Positions 9,213 through 17,490 of a stretch of DNA of 64,000 nt are shown piece after piece. Source of the stretch: JBGTLU01 sp041743935 (lineage in GTDB: Bacteria; Bacteroidota; Bacteroidia; Sphingobacteriales; Sphingobacteriaceae); assembly GCA_041743935.1 (NCBI GenBank), contig JBGTLU010000002.1, forward strand, positions 94,215-158,214, written 5' to 3'. The first letter of the stretch is position 1. Every line of letters starts with the position of its first letter. Made by a program: the position numbers and the translations under genes. A model generated the notes under the pieces. It saw only the letters and a list, made by a program, of their open reading frames with translations, did not search any database and had not been told where the DNA came from.

Positions 9213-9742
9213 TTATTTTCTTTGGGTATGTTGTTTATAAAATGAACACTACTTGGCTTATCAGATAAAAAATGATGTACAACTATTGGTTTTTTCTTCT
9301 GTTTTATAATTTCCCATGCAGCTTTAATTTCTGCTTTACTAGAATTTGCATCTAATGGAATGTTTACAAAATCAACAAAATAAGTAGCTAGGATTTTTTT
9401 CTCTTCTTCAATCAATTTTCTATCATTAGGGTCTTTAGGGTTTAAAAGAGACACAACAGTGTTTATGCCAGGAGCAATTATATAACCCATAAATTCTTCA
9501 TCTGTTGGATAAGGGGTATAGTAAATACTATCTCCTAACATGGTTATTTTACCCCGTTCAAAAACCAAAGTATCTGATAATACTCTTTCTGAGTCTTCAA
9601 TTTCCGATACTAACAATTCCTCATCTCCAAGAACTTTTAAAATTATTCTTTTAGCTGTGTTTACTCTATCTTTTCCCAAATAACAATGCAAGTAATACTT
9701 TCCTGGTGCGTTTTTTACAAAATTGCTTAGTGAATCTAACAT
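9209..9742 (-). CDS. C-terminal catalytic fragment of interrupted phosphatase (HCYLGKDR loop)
   Basis: A 177-residue frame beginning at the first ATG after the internal stop. Near residue 19 it carries HCYLGKDRV, a CX5R cysteine-phosphatase loop preceded by the usual hydrophobic strand (KYYLHC). A less familiar C-terminal region follows (about 60-177), with VSLLNPKDPNDRKLIEEE and KKKPIVVHHFLSDKPS, the latter resembling a second, degenerate HxxxxxP strand-loop. The conserved-looking LPWVGENA segment lies upstream of this ATG, so the fragment probably does not start here in intact relatives. Its stop overlaps the kinase-like gene start by 4 bases. Confidence 0.5.
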   Translation of the reverse strand: MLDSLSNFVKNAPGKYYLHCYLGKDRVNTAKRIILKVLGDEELLVSEIEDSERVLSDTLVFERGKITMLGDSIYYTPYPTDEEFMGYIIAPGINTVVSLLNPKDPNDRKLIEEEKKILATYFVDFVNIPLDANSSKAEIKAAWEIIKQKKKPIVVHHFLSDKPSSVHFINNIPKENK

Positions 9743-9787
9743 CTTTGCATTTTCACCAACCCAAGGTAAAAGCGGAAAATGATGAAA

Positions 9788-10288
9788 TTATAGCCCAATT
9801 TCCGTAGTTTGTGATTTAAGTTGATTAATTAAAACTGGTTCAAATGGCACAATCAAAGGGTGTAATAAGGATATTATTCCATCGTATCCTTGTGCTTTAA
9901 GTTGCATTAGTTTTCCTCTTTCTGGAAAAGGCCCAATAGTATAACCAATACTTATTTCTGTTACTGAAGTTTCTGTAACTGGGTTAATTAATTTTGGTTG
10001 AAAAAACAACCAAATACTCACCGAAAACAATAATATAGGTACTATTAACCATTTTAACTTACCCCCAAAACTTTCCTCTTTTACTAGCTGATCAAAAATT
10101 AATTTACTTATCCAAATGGTAACAATAAGTACTAAAATAATTAATCCAATAACTGCTGCTTTTTCAGTATTAGCAGAGTATCCATGGTCTCTAATATAAT
10201 CTACTACCCATCTCAATGGCAATAATAACGTTATTGTACCTATGCTATAGCCAACAAATCCTAAGAGCAATAAAAAATAAAAACTCAA
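9788..10288 (-). CDS. N-terminal fragment of interrupted membrane phosphatase
   Basis: A 166-residue frame with three or more hydrophobic helices (residues 3-28, 43-65, 80-95), then the beginning of a phosphatase-like domain (about 118-150: IGYTIGPFPERGKLMQLKAQGYDGIISLLHP). It stops at TAA immediately after TTEIGL, inside what should be the core of the domain, so on its own it lacks the catalytic cysteine loop. The start codon is TTG and may be wrong because an out-of-frame ATG lies just upstream. If translated it would give a membrane stub without phosphatase activity. Confidence 0.5.
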   Translation of the reverse strand: MSFYFLLLLGFVGYSIGTITLLLPLRWVVDYIRDHGYSANTEKAAVIGLIILVLIVTIWISKLIFDQLVKEESFGGKLKWLIVPILLFSVSIWLFFQPKLINPVTETSVTEISIGYTIGPFPERGKLMQLKAQGYDGIISLLHPLIVPFEPVLINQLKSQTTEIGL

Positions 10289-10350
10289 GTAATTTTTTCA
10301 TGTAATTTATTAAAAATGTGTGTAGAGATTAAGGAAGACATTAAAGGTAA

Positions 10351-11007
10351 TCAATTATTATTGATTACTCCATCTTGCATGGTATATTTTTTATCTGCCC
10401 TATCTGCAAGTTCTTGGTTATGTGTAACCAAAATAAACGTTTGATTGAACTGTTCTCTTAATTGAAAAAAGAGTTGATGCAATTCATTGGCATTTTTAGA
10501 GTCTAAATTTCCGCTAGGTTCATCGGCCAGTATAATAGCCGGATTGTTAATAAAAGCACGAGCCACTGCCACACGTTGTTGCTCTCCACCCGACAATTCG
10601 GAAGGTTTGTGGTTTAATCGGTCATTTAACCCCATGACTTCTAATAATTCGGTTGCTTTTAAAAGTGCTGTTTTTTTGTCTTTTCCGGCAATAAATGCCG
10701 GGATACACACATTTTCAATGGCCGTAAACTCCGGTAATAAATGATGAAACTGAAATATAAATCCAATGTATCGGTTTCTGAAAATGCTTAAATCTCGTTG
10801 ATTTAATTTATTTACATCTATGTTATTGATAAGTAAACTACCAGAATCCGCTTTATCTAAGGTGCCAATAATATGAAGTAAAGTACTTTTTCCAGCACCT
10901 GATGCACCAACAATGGAGATAATTTCGGCTTTATTTACTTCCAGATTTACCCCTTTTAGGATAGATAAATTACTGTAGTTTTTATAAATTGAATTTGCTT
11001 TGAGCAT
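10351..11007 (-). CDS. lolD: ABC transporter ATP-binding protein, LolD/MacB-type
   Basis: A 218-residue ATPase with Walker A GASGAGKST (residues 34-42), Q-loop region FIFQFHHLL, signature LSGGEQQR (about 138), Walker B ILADEPSGNLD (about 160) and switch histidine VTHN (about 195). The NLDSKNA segment and the overall length match the LolD branch, which powers release of outer-membrane lipoproteins to LolA with LolC/E-type permeases. No permease gene is adjacent, as is often the case for the Bacteroidota orthologue. FtsE- or MacB-like functions are the main alternatives. It lies just downstream of the DUF5916 gene's terminator. Confidence 0.8.
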   Translation of the reverse strand: MLKANSIYKNYSNLSILKGVNLEVNKAEIISIVGASGAGKSTLLHIIGTLDKADSGSLLINNIDVNKLNQRDLSIFRNRYIGFIFQFHHLLPEFTAIENVCIPAFIAGKDKKTALLKATELLEVMGLNDRLNHKPSELSGGEQQRVAVARAFINNPAIILADEPSGNLDSKNANELHQLFFQLREQFNQTFILVTHNQELADRADKKYTMQDGVINNN

Positions 11008-11021
11008 AGATCAAATGTAAA

Positions 11022-11065
11022 GAAAAAAATGAGTGGTGGCCTCGCTTTTAGCCAGCCCACCACTC
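11022..11065 (-). terminator. Rho-independent terminator of the DUF5916 gene
   Basis: A nine-base perfect inverted repeat (GAGTGGTGG at 11031-11039 with CCACCACTC at 11057-11065) around a 17-base loop. On the reverse strand it is followed by a T-rich tract (the A-run at 11022-11029). It starts 5 bases after the DUF5916 stop and precedes lolD. Confidence 0.6.
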
Positions 11066-11069
11066 TGTA

Positions 11070-13502
11070 CTATGCTTTTTTCTTTTTAAGTGTTAAATAA
11101 TCTAAATAATACAACACTTTAATGGAAACGGTATTTAATTGATCTGAGCGTAAAACATTACCAAAGTTTTCGAAGAACCTTTTCCCAACTTGATTATCAA
11201 ATTTATTTATGGAGTTCTTGTAAATTAATACCACATCCGATCCCGGTGCAAAGCGCCAGGAGTACACCATATCAATATTAAAGAAATTGGCATTGATGTT
11301 AAAATCATTCACCGGTCTTGTAGTGTTTAAATTCAATTCGTCTTCACGTAGTGTTCCATCCTGGTTCAAAATCATGTATCTGCGATAGTCCACGTCGGTC
11401 CAATTATGTCGTGCTCTTAGCGTAAGCGACATGTCTGGAGTGAAAATATAAGAGGTTGAAAATACATTTTCATACGTTTTTACATCCCGTATACCGAAAT
11501 AAATTTCATTGTTTGCACGGGTAACAAATCCCTTATCTAAATCTTTAGAAACAGTAAAATTGTGTATGAATAAAACTTTATCGTTTAATCTAAACCTTGG
11601 TGAAAGGTTTAGCCTACGAAATGGGTTTCTTTCTTGTATGTTATCAAAGTAGGTTACTCTACCATCTACAGCAAAACGTTTTCTAAAATCAGTTGAGAAT
11701 CCAACAGATCCACCCATAAAAGCAAGTCTTTGGTATTTTCTACCTGGAGTTCTAGCCTCAAAAAAATCGTTGTGATTAGGTTTATATTCTACGAAAGATT
11801 GAAGAGAGAAAAAACTCTGGTATAGTGTAAAATTATCGGCACTTACCGAAAATTGAGCATACTCTCTAGTTTTAAACGTGGTTTCGTACCTGAAATTAAT
11901 TCCACCTCTTGATTCTCTGATTTTTGGATTTTTAGGACTGAAATTTCGATAACCGGCTCCCCAAAAATGTGTAACCTCATCAGCAGCTTGTAAAAGGCCA
12001 ATATCGTTCGGGTTATAGGTATCACTTTCTACATTTCTGCCCAAATAAAATCTAAAAGGGCCTGATATTTTTTCAAATGCAATGTCATATTTGTACCCGT
12101 TTGATACCGAATCCAACATAAATTTATTGCTGATTCCTAAAATACCTCGTAGTTGATAATCGTTTTTAGCCGTACCAACCTGAAAGCGTATACCCGATAA
12201 GTTTGCATCATTGTTTGGGCCCTCTCTGGTTACGTTACCATTATATAAGTTCACAAACGAATTGTTGGGCAATGTTTGGCGTACAGAAATGACATTATAA
12301 TTAGTAAAAGGTTCTGTTTTAATACGTTGTTGCACACCATTTGCATCTTCCACAATGGCAAATTCAGCATTGGTTATGGAATTTAAAAATCCAATACCGA
12401 TACCAGATTTAGTGGTTCCGGTAATTTTGGTTGCATTTAATAATTGTATTTGAGATGGATTTTCGATGATTTTAAACCCTTGATTTGCCATGTTTCTTAC
12501 CGATCCAAATCCTTTTGGTGTACCACCAATTCGTCGCGGGAAAAATAAATGACCAACATTAAAGTATTCATTTCCTTCCTGAAAAAACGGACGATTTTCT
12601 GAAAAGGTGGTTTCAAAAGCAGATAAATTTAAAAACTGATTATCTGATTGCACCTGACCAAAATCTGGCGCTAGCGTAGCATCTAAGGTGAAACTTTCGT
12701 TTATGCCGTATTTTAAATCTAATCCAACATTATAGGAAGTAGAATAATTACTTAATCCTACAACATTTGCAGGGAAATGACTTACTCCAAACCCAGCATA
12801 TGGAGTAAAAGATAATCGAAGTGGAGGGTTTATGCCACTAATACCTTCTAGTTTTGCTGCAAAAGGTAGTGGATTATTTATACCTAGCGGAATATATGGC
12901 CACAAATCCTCTCCTCTGGTTCTTCTTACTTTGCGCTGTGCAATAAATCCCCAATTTTGTATATCCGTTTTTGGAAAACGGATGGCAGAGTAAGGTATTT
13001 TCATTTCTACAGCCCATCCTTCATTATTTATCTTTACTGCACTTTCCCAGATAGCACTAAAATTATTGGAGCCAATGAATTCATCTAATTGCACACCTGC
13101 TGCAGTTACTCCAAATACAAAACCGGTTTGTTTGTCATTATAAGTATCAAACACAACATGAAATTCATCTGCGTTTCCCGATCTGTCTCGTTGAGTTAAT
13201 TCACGTAAAATACTATCTGGCGATGTATCATATAGCATTGCCGATACATAGATGGCAACATTATCATACAAAATTCTCACTTCTGTTTTTCTGGAAGCCG
13301 GTGTATTATCTATAGGTCTTACCTCTGTAAAACCAGTTATTACAGGGGTTTTACTCCAGGCAACATCATCTAAAATACCGTCAATTTTTGGAGCTACATC
13401 TATCCTTGTTGCTTTAGCAACTTTCGTAGTGGATTCAGTTTCTTGAGCCAACGTAAATAAAGGAATGAGTAGGAGAGCGCTTAATAATTTTATTTTTTTC
13501 AA
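11070..13502 (-). CDS. DUF5916 outer-membrane protein with N-terminal CBM9-like domain
   Basis: An 810-residue protein with a signal peptide (residues 1-19, ending TLAQE). Residues about 30-225 form a carbohydrate-binding-family-9-like domain: IDVAPKIDGILDDVAWSKTPVITGF, RILYDNVAIYVSAMLYDTSP, then EMKIPYSAIRFP. From about 230 to the end the sequence alternates like an outer-membrane beta barrel, with RPFFQEGNEYF and an aromatic-rich C-terminal strand (VSIKVLYYLDYLTL). This layout is the DUF5916 family, frequent in Bacteroidota and of unknown function; ligand binding at the surface is a guess. It is divergent from sucC across 168 bases. Confidence 0.8.
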   Translation of the reverse strand: MKKIKLLSALLLIPLFTLAQETESTTKVAKATRIDVAPKIDGILDDVAWSKTPVITGFTEVRPIDNTPASRKTEVRILYDNVAIYVSAMLYDTSPDSILRELTQRDRSGNADEFHVVFDTYNDKQTGFVFGVTAAGVQLDEFIGSNNFSAIWESAVKINNEGWAVEMKIPYSAIRFPKTDIQNWGFIAQRKVRRTRGEDLWPYIPLGINNPLPFAAKLEGISGINPPLRLSFTPYAGFGVSHFPANVVGLSNYSTSYNVGLDLKYGINESFTLDATLAPDFGQVQSDNQFLNLSAFETTFSENRPFFQEGNEYFNVGHLFFPRRIGGTPKGFGSVRNMANQGFKIIENPSQIQLLNATKITGTTKSGIGIGFLNSITNAEFAIVEDANGVQQRIKTEPFTNYNVISVRQTLPNNSFVNLYNGNVTREGPNNDANLSGIRFQVGTAKNDYQLRGILGISNKFMLDSVSNGYKYDIAFEKISGPFRFYLGRNVESDTYNPNDIGLLQAADEVTHFWGAGYRNFSPKNPKIRESRGGINFRYETTFKTREYAQFSVSADNFTLYQSFFSLQSFVEYKPNHNDFFEARTPGRKYQRLAFMGGSVGFSTDFRKRFAVDGRVTYFDNIQERNPFRRLNLSPRFRLNDKVLFIHNFTVSKDLDKGFVTRANNEIYFGIRDVKTYENVFSTSYIFTPDMSLTLRARHNWTDVDYRRYMILNQDGTLREDELNLNTTRPVNDFNINANFFNIDMVYSWRFAPGSDVVLIYKNSINKFDNQVGKRFFENFGNVLRSDQLNTVSIKVLYYLDYLTLKKKKA

Positions 13503-13613
13503 AACGTAGTTTTTGGTTTAGAAATATGACGCAATTTTAACTCGATAAGTTGCATTTATGATAAGAAAAGTAGCAACATTATTGTTACTGCATTATAAAA
13601 TTCTTGTTATACT

Positions 13614-13621
13614 TAACTTTG
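13614..13621 (+). promoter_or_regulatory. Probable -7 box of sucC promoter (TAACTTTG)
   Basis: TAACTTTG matches the Bacteroidota -7 consensus TAnnTTTG and lies 50 bases before the sucC ATG. I find no TTG at the usual 17-23 base distance upstream, so only half of the promoter is supported. A GGAGG at 13648-13652 lies too far (18 bases) from the ATG to be a normal ribosome site. Confidence 0.35.
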
Positions 13622-13670
13622 AGTTCTGCCTTTAGAATCCTACTTTTGGAGGTATACTAAAAAAAGTAAG

Positions 13671-14864
13671 ATGAATATTCACGAATACCAAGGAAAATCA
13701 ATTTTAAAAAATTTTGGCGTTAGAATTCAAGAAGGCTTAGTTGCAGATACACCCGAAAAAGCGGTAGAAGCAGCTAAAGAATTACAAGCACAAACCGGAA
13801 CCAGTTGGTGGGTCATAAAAGCTCAAGTACATGCCGGTGGTAGAGGAAAAGGTGGTGGTGTAAAATTGGCTAAATCATTAGAAGAAGTTCGCGAAAGAGC
13901 ATCGCAGATAATTGGTATGCAGTTAATAACTCCGCAAACATCTGCTGAAGGGAAAAAAGTACATCAAATATTGGTTGCTCAGGATGTTTATTACCCGGGT
14001 GAAAGTGAAACCTCTGAGTTTTATATGAGTGTTTTACTTAACCGTACTACTGGTCGTAATATAATTATGTATAGTACCGAAGGAGGAATGGACATTGAAG
14101 AAGTGGCAGAAAAAACTCCTCACTTAATATTTAAAGAAGAAATAGACCCTAAAGTTGGCTTACAGGGATTTCAAACCAGAAAAATTGCCTTTAATTTAGG
14201 CTTATCTGGCGAAGCTTTCAAAGAAATGACCAAATTTATAGCTTCCTTGTACAAAGCTTATGAAGCTTCTGATTCTGCATTATTCGAAATAAACCCGGTT
14301 TTAAAAACTTCCGATAATAAAATTTTAGCGGTGGATGCAAAAGTTAGTTTGGATGAAAATGCTTTGTTCCGTCATCCGGATTTAGCTGCCATGCGCGATG
14401 AGCGCGAAGAGGATGCAACCGAAGTGGAAGCCGGAAAATCGAATTTAAACTATGTAAAACTAGATGGTAATGTTGGATGCATGGTAAATGGAGCTGGTTT
14501 AGCTATGGCAACCATGGATATCATTAAGCTTGCCGGTGGTGAACCTGCTAATTTCTTGGATGTTGGAGGAACCGCTAATGCTACAACCGTAGAAGCAGCA
14601 TTTCAAATCATTTTAAAAGATCCGAGTGTTAAAGCAATTTTGGTTAATATTTTTGGCGGAATTGTTCGTTGCGATAGAGTAGCTCAAGGAATTATTGATG
14701 CCTACAACAACCTTGGAAATATTGAAGTTCCAATCATTGTTCGATTGCAAGGTACCAATGCAGAACAAGCCAAAAAGTTAATCGATGAGTCTGGATTAAA
14801 AGTATATTCTGCCATTGAACTGAAAGAAGCAGCAGAGTTGGTAAGTAAAGTATTAAGTAAGTAA
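13671..14864 (+). CDS. sucC: Succinate-CoA ligase (ADP-forming) subunit beta
   Basis: A 397-residue protein, the normal SucC length. It begins MNIHEYQGKSILKNFGV, has the ATP-grasp region (KAQVHAGGRGKGGGVKLA, about 46-63), the magnesium/nucleotide loop EINPVLKT near 206, and the CoA-ligase domain with the conserved NGAGLAMATMDII, FLDVGGTA and VNIFGGIVRCD blocks (about 265-345). With SucD (not in this window) it converts succinyl-CoA to succinate with ATP formation in the TCA cycle. It stands alone between the divergent DUF5916 gene and convergent gap, and ends at a strong bidirectional terminator. Confidence 0.97.
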   Translation: MNIHEYQGKSILKNFGVRIQEGLVADTPEKAVEAAKELQAQTGTSWWVIKAQVHAGGRGKGGGVKLAKSLEEVRERASQIIGMQLITPQTSAEGKKVHQILVAQDVYYPGESETSEFYMSVLLNRTTGRNIIMYSTEGGMDIEEVAEKTPHLIFKEEIDPKVGLQGFQTRKIAFNLGLSGEAFKEMTKFIASLYKAYEASDSALFEINPVLKTSDNKILAVDAKVSLDENALFRHPDLAAMRDEREEDATEVEAGKSNLNYVKLDGNVGCMVNGAGLAMATMDIIKLAGGEPANFLDVGGTANATTVEAAFQIILKDPSVKAILVNIFGGIVRCDRVAQGIIDAYNNLGNIEVPIIVRLQGTNAEQAKKLIDESGLKVYSAIELKEAAELVSKVLSK

Positions 14865-14905
14865 AAATATAGGCTTACCAACTTTAGTTGGTAAGCCTAT
14901 ATTTT
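14864..14905. terminator. Bidirectional terminator between sucC and gap
   Basis: An inverted repeat with 19-20 base arms and a loop of 2-4 bases, starting at the last base of the sucC stop. The core arms are GGCTTACCAAC and GTTGGTAAGCC, with AT-rich flanks that supply a U-run in both directions. It serves the convergent sucC and gap genes. Confidence 0.85.
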
Positions 14906-14935
14906 CTTATCTGCTTACAGCAAGCAAGCTCCCGT

Positions 14936-16384
14936 CTAGTAATATCTCAATCGGATTACACCTGCCAACGATTTAGCCAAGCGGATTACTTGTCTGGTAT
15001 ATCCATATTCGTTATCGTACCAAACATACAATACCACCGATTTTCCGTCTTTTGATAGAATAGTTGCCAGACCATCTACAATGGATGCATGCGCATTTCC
15101 AATTAGGTCACTGGAAACTAATTCGCCCGAACCAGAGTATTCTATTTGCTCAATTAACTGACCTTCTAAAGAAGCTTTTTTCAAACTCTCATTTATCTCA
15201 GCTATACTAGTGCTTTTGTTTAATGTAAGATTTAGGATAGCCAAAGAAACATCCGGAGTTGGTACCCTAACAGCATTTCCTGTTAATTTACCAGCTAATG
15301 GAGGTAAAACTTTTGCCACTGCTTTATCGGCACCGGTTTCGGTAATTACCAAGTTTAAAGCGGCTGCTCTACCTCTTCTAGATTTATCATGATGATTATC
15401 CAATAAATTTTGGTCATTAGTGTAGGAGTGTACGGTTTCAATATGTCCTTTCTCGATTCCAAATACTTCGCTTACTACTTTAAGTACAGGTACAATGGCA
15501 TTTGTAGTACAGGATGCAGCAGAGAAAATGGTTTCTTGCCCGTTAAATTCCGAATCATTTACACCAAAAACAATGTTCGGAATATCTCCCTTTCCAGGAG
15601 CTGTTAATAAAACTTTACTTGCACCCTTAGATTTTAAATGTCTGCTAAGCTCTTCTCTATCTCTAAATACACCAGTATTGTCAATCACTAAAGCATCTTT
15701 AATACCGTACTGTGTATAATCAATATCCTCAGGATTTTTTGCACAAATCATTTTGATGGATTGCCCATTAATGATGATGGAGCGATTAGGATAATCTTCT
15801 ACAATGGTTCCATTAAACGCTCCATGTATGGAATCATTTCTTAATAATTCGGCGCGTTTAATTAAGTCTTTTTCAGAGTCGCTACGAGTTACAATGGCGC
15901 GTAAACGTAATTGTTCTCCCTTGCCGGCTTGTAAAATTAACTCGCGAGCTGCAATTCTTCCAATCCGCCCAAAACCATATAATACTACATCTTTTGGGAT
16001 TAGTTTTAGTTTATCGGCTCCAATATGATTTTTTAATTTTGCTTTTGTGAATTCGGTTACATCATTGCCGAATACTTCTTTCTCCGAAATCCACTCAGCC
16101 CCTAATCTTCCAATATCAATTCTAGATGGAGCTAAATCTAAAGCTATCATGGCTTTAGCAATAGCTAAACTGATATCGATCGTAATATTTTTCCCGATGA
16201 TTGTACGAGCATACAAATGATGGTTTAAAATTTCACTTGCGCTAGTATCTACCAATTGTTTGCGATAGATAATTAACTCTACTGATTTATCGTACCATAA
16301 TTGTCCGATAATACTTATAAACTCTATGGCTTGTTTTTCTTCTGCTATCCAATTATTTAGCTCTTTTTCGTATGTATTGCTCAT
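14936..16384 (-). CDS. gap: Glyceraldehyde-3-phosphate dehydrogenase, long form
   Basis: A 482-residue protein. A helical N-terminal extension of about 125 residues precedes the Rossmann domain (DVVLYGFGRIGRIAARELI, about 130). The catalytic cysteine is in SAASCTTNAIVPVLKV (about 290), with HSYTNDQNLLDNHH and the C-terminal WYDNEYGYTRQVIRLA. Classical GAPDH is about 335 residues; the ~480-residue form with an N-terminal extension is known in Bacteroidota and some other bacteria. It oxidises glyceraldehyde-3-phosphate to 1,3-bisphosphoglycerate with NAD(P). Cofactor preference cannot be judged safely here. It follows the primary sigma factor on the same strand but is separated from it by a 16.45 kb hairpin that terminates the opposite side. 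Confidence 0.93.
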   Translation of the reverse strand: MSNTYEKELNNWIAEEKQAIEFISIIGQLWYDKSVELIIYRKQLVDTSASEILNHHLYARTIIGKNITIDISLAIAKAMIALDLAPSRIDIGRLGAEWISEKEVFGNDVTEFTKAKLKNHIGADKLKLIPKDVVLYGFGRIGRIAARELILQAGKGEQLRLRAIVTRSDSEKDLIKRAELLRNDSIHGAFNGTIVEDYPNRSIIINGQSIKMICAKNPEDIDYTQYGIKDALVIDNTGVFRDREELSRHLKSKGASKVLLTAPGKGDIPNIVFGVNDSEFNGQETIFSAASCTTNAIVPVLKVVSEVFGIEKGHIETVHSYTNDQNLLDNHHDKSRRGRAAALNLVITETGADKAVAKVLPPLAGKLTGNAVRVPTPDVSLAILNLTLNKSTSIAEINESLKKASLEGQLIEQIEYSGSGELVSSDLIGNAHASIVDGLATILSKDGKSVVLYVWYDNEYGYTRQVIRLAKSLAGVIRLRYY

Positions 16385-16428
16385 GCGATGGGTTTTTTAG
16401 ATTGATTTTTAGGTTGATATAGTGGGGC

Positions 16429-16464
16429 AAAAATAAAAAAAGATTGGGTTTTGCTGCCCAATCT
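16429..16464 (-). terminator. Rho-independent terminator downstream of the primary sigma gene
   Basis: Inverted repeat AGATTGGG (16441-16448) and CCCAATCT (16457-16464) with an 8-base loop. On the reverse strand it is followed by a long T-run (A-rich 16429-16440). It sits about 40 bases after the sigma factor stop and separates it from gap. Confidence 0.75.
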
Positions 16465-16504
16465 TCCTATGTATTTCTTAACAAAAACAGAAAGTATTAT
16501 TAAT

Positions 16505-17368
16505 TTAACCCAAATAGGATTTCAATATTTTACTTCTGGATGTGTGACGTAAGCGTTGTAATGCTTTGTCTTTTATTTGGCGAACACGTTCACGAGTTAG
16601 ATTGAATTTTTCTCCAATTTCTTCTAAAGACAAAGGATGATTAGTGCTTAATCCGAAAAACAACACCACAATTTCGCGCTCGCGCTCTGTTAATGTAGAT
16701 AATGAACGTTTTATCTCTTCTGATAGAGATTCGTTTATTAACATGCTATCGGTAGTAGGAGTGTCGCTGTTTTCTAAAACATCTAATAATGTGTTCTCTT
16801 CTCCTTGTACAAAGGGAGCATCCATGGAAACGTGTCGGCCAGAGTTGCTCATTGTATCCGAAATTTTATCTACCGTAGTTTCTAAAATTTCTGCCAACTC
16901 ATCTGGAGTTGGTTCGCGCTCGTAGTCTTGCTCTAGTTTAGAGAAAGCCTTGCTTATTTTACTTAAAGAACCTACTTGGTTTAAAGGTAAACGTACAATA
17001 CGGCTTTGCTCTGCAATGGCTTGTAAAATGGACTGACGGATCCACCAAACGGCATACGAAATAAATTTAAAACCTTTGGTTTCATCAAAACGTTTGGCCG
17101 CCTTAATCAAACCTAAGTTTCCTTCATTAATTAAATCACCTAGGGTTAAACCTTGGTTTTGGTATTGCTTAGCAACCGATACAACGAAACGTAAATTGGT
17201 TTTGGTTAAACGCTCAAGTGCTGATTGATCTCCTTCGCGGATTCGTCGTGCTAGAATTACTTCCTCTTCGGCAGTAATTAAATCAACTTTTCCAATTTCA
17301 TGTAGGTATTTGTCTAAAGAGGCGCTTTCGCGATTGGTAATGGATTGAGTTATCTTTAATTGTCTCAT
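16505..17368 (-). CDS. rpoD: Primary RNA polymerase sigma factor (sigma-70 family, RpoD/SigA)
   Basis: A 287-residue sigma factor. It starts MRQLKITQSITNRESASLDKYLHEIGKVDLIT (region 1.2), then shows region 2 (NLRFVVSVAKQYQNQGLTLGDLINEGN and FKFISYAVWWIRQSI, the -10 recognition part), region 3 (DYEREPTPDELAE) and region 4 with LSLEEIGEKFNLTRERVRQIKDKALQRLR. Region 1.1 is absent, as is usual for the Bacteroidota primary sigma, which reads TTG/TAnnTTTG promoters instead of TTGACA/TATAAT. Several such promoters are visible in this window. The gene is monocistronic, with its own terminator and an unusual 19-base palindrome at the start of its probable transcript. Confidence 0.95.
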   Translation of the reverse strand: MRQLKITQSITNRESASLDKYLHEIGKVDLITAEEEVILARRIREGDQSALERLTKTNLRFVVSVAKQYQNQGLTLGDLINEGNLGLIKAAKRFDETKGFKFISYAVWWIRQSILQAIAEQSRIVRLPLNQVGSLSKISKAFSKLEQDYEREPTPDELAEILETTVDKISDTMSNSGRHVSMDAPFVQGEENTLLDVLENSDTPTTDSMLINESLSEEIKRSLSTLTEREREIVVLFFGLSTNHPLSLEEIGEKFNLTRERVRQIKDKALQRLRHTSRSKILKSYLG

Positions 17369-17401
17369 GCTATCGCTAAAATCGGGTTAGTTTGCATTGT
17401 T

Positions 17402-17431
17402 CTTTTGCAATTTGCAAAAGATGCAAAAATA
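17402..17431 (-). promoter_or_regulatory. Probable sigma-gene promoter box with 19-base palindrome at the transcript start
   Basis: On the reverse strand TATTTTTG (17424-17431) fits TAnnTTTG. Directly downstream, 17402-17420 is a perfect palindrome with 9-base arms (CTTTTGCAA / TTGCAAAAG) and a single central base. The expected transcription start (about 17417) falls inside it. I found no TTG at the usual -33 distance. Confidence 0.4.
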
Positions 17432-17490
17432 AGTAAAATATATTTATGATGTCTTAATATAACGAATGTTTTTAATAAAGGTTCACTTTT

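Larger units (their letters stand above)
9209..10288 (-). pseudogene. Membrane-anchored protein-tyrosine/dual-specificity phosphatase gene interrupted by an in-frame TAA
   Basis: Two reading frames at 9788-10288 and 9209-9742 are in the same frame, separated only by a TAA (reverse strand, 9788-9790). The 15 codons between that stop and the next ATG stay open and read like protein (FHHFPLLPWVGENAK), running straight into the phosphatase half with the active-site loop HCYLGKDR (CX5R). Read through, it would be one protein of about 359 residues: N-terminal membrane segments, a domain start (IGPFPERGKLMQLKAQGYDGIISLL), then the catalytic loop. The upstream frame opens with TTG; an ATG 13 bases further upstream (10299-10301) is one frame off, and removing one T from the T6 run just inside the gene would join it in. 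The simplest reading is a recently inactivated gene, or a sequencing/assembly error. Confidence 0.62.
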
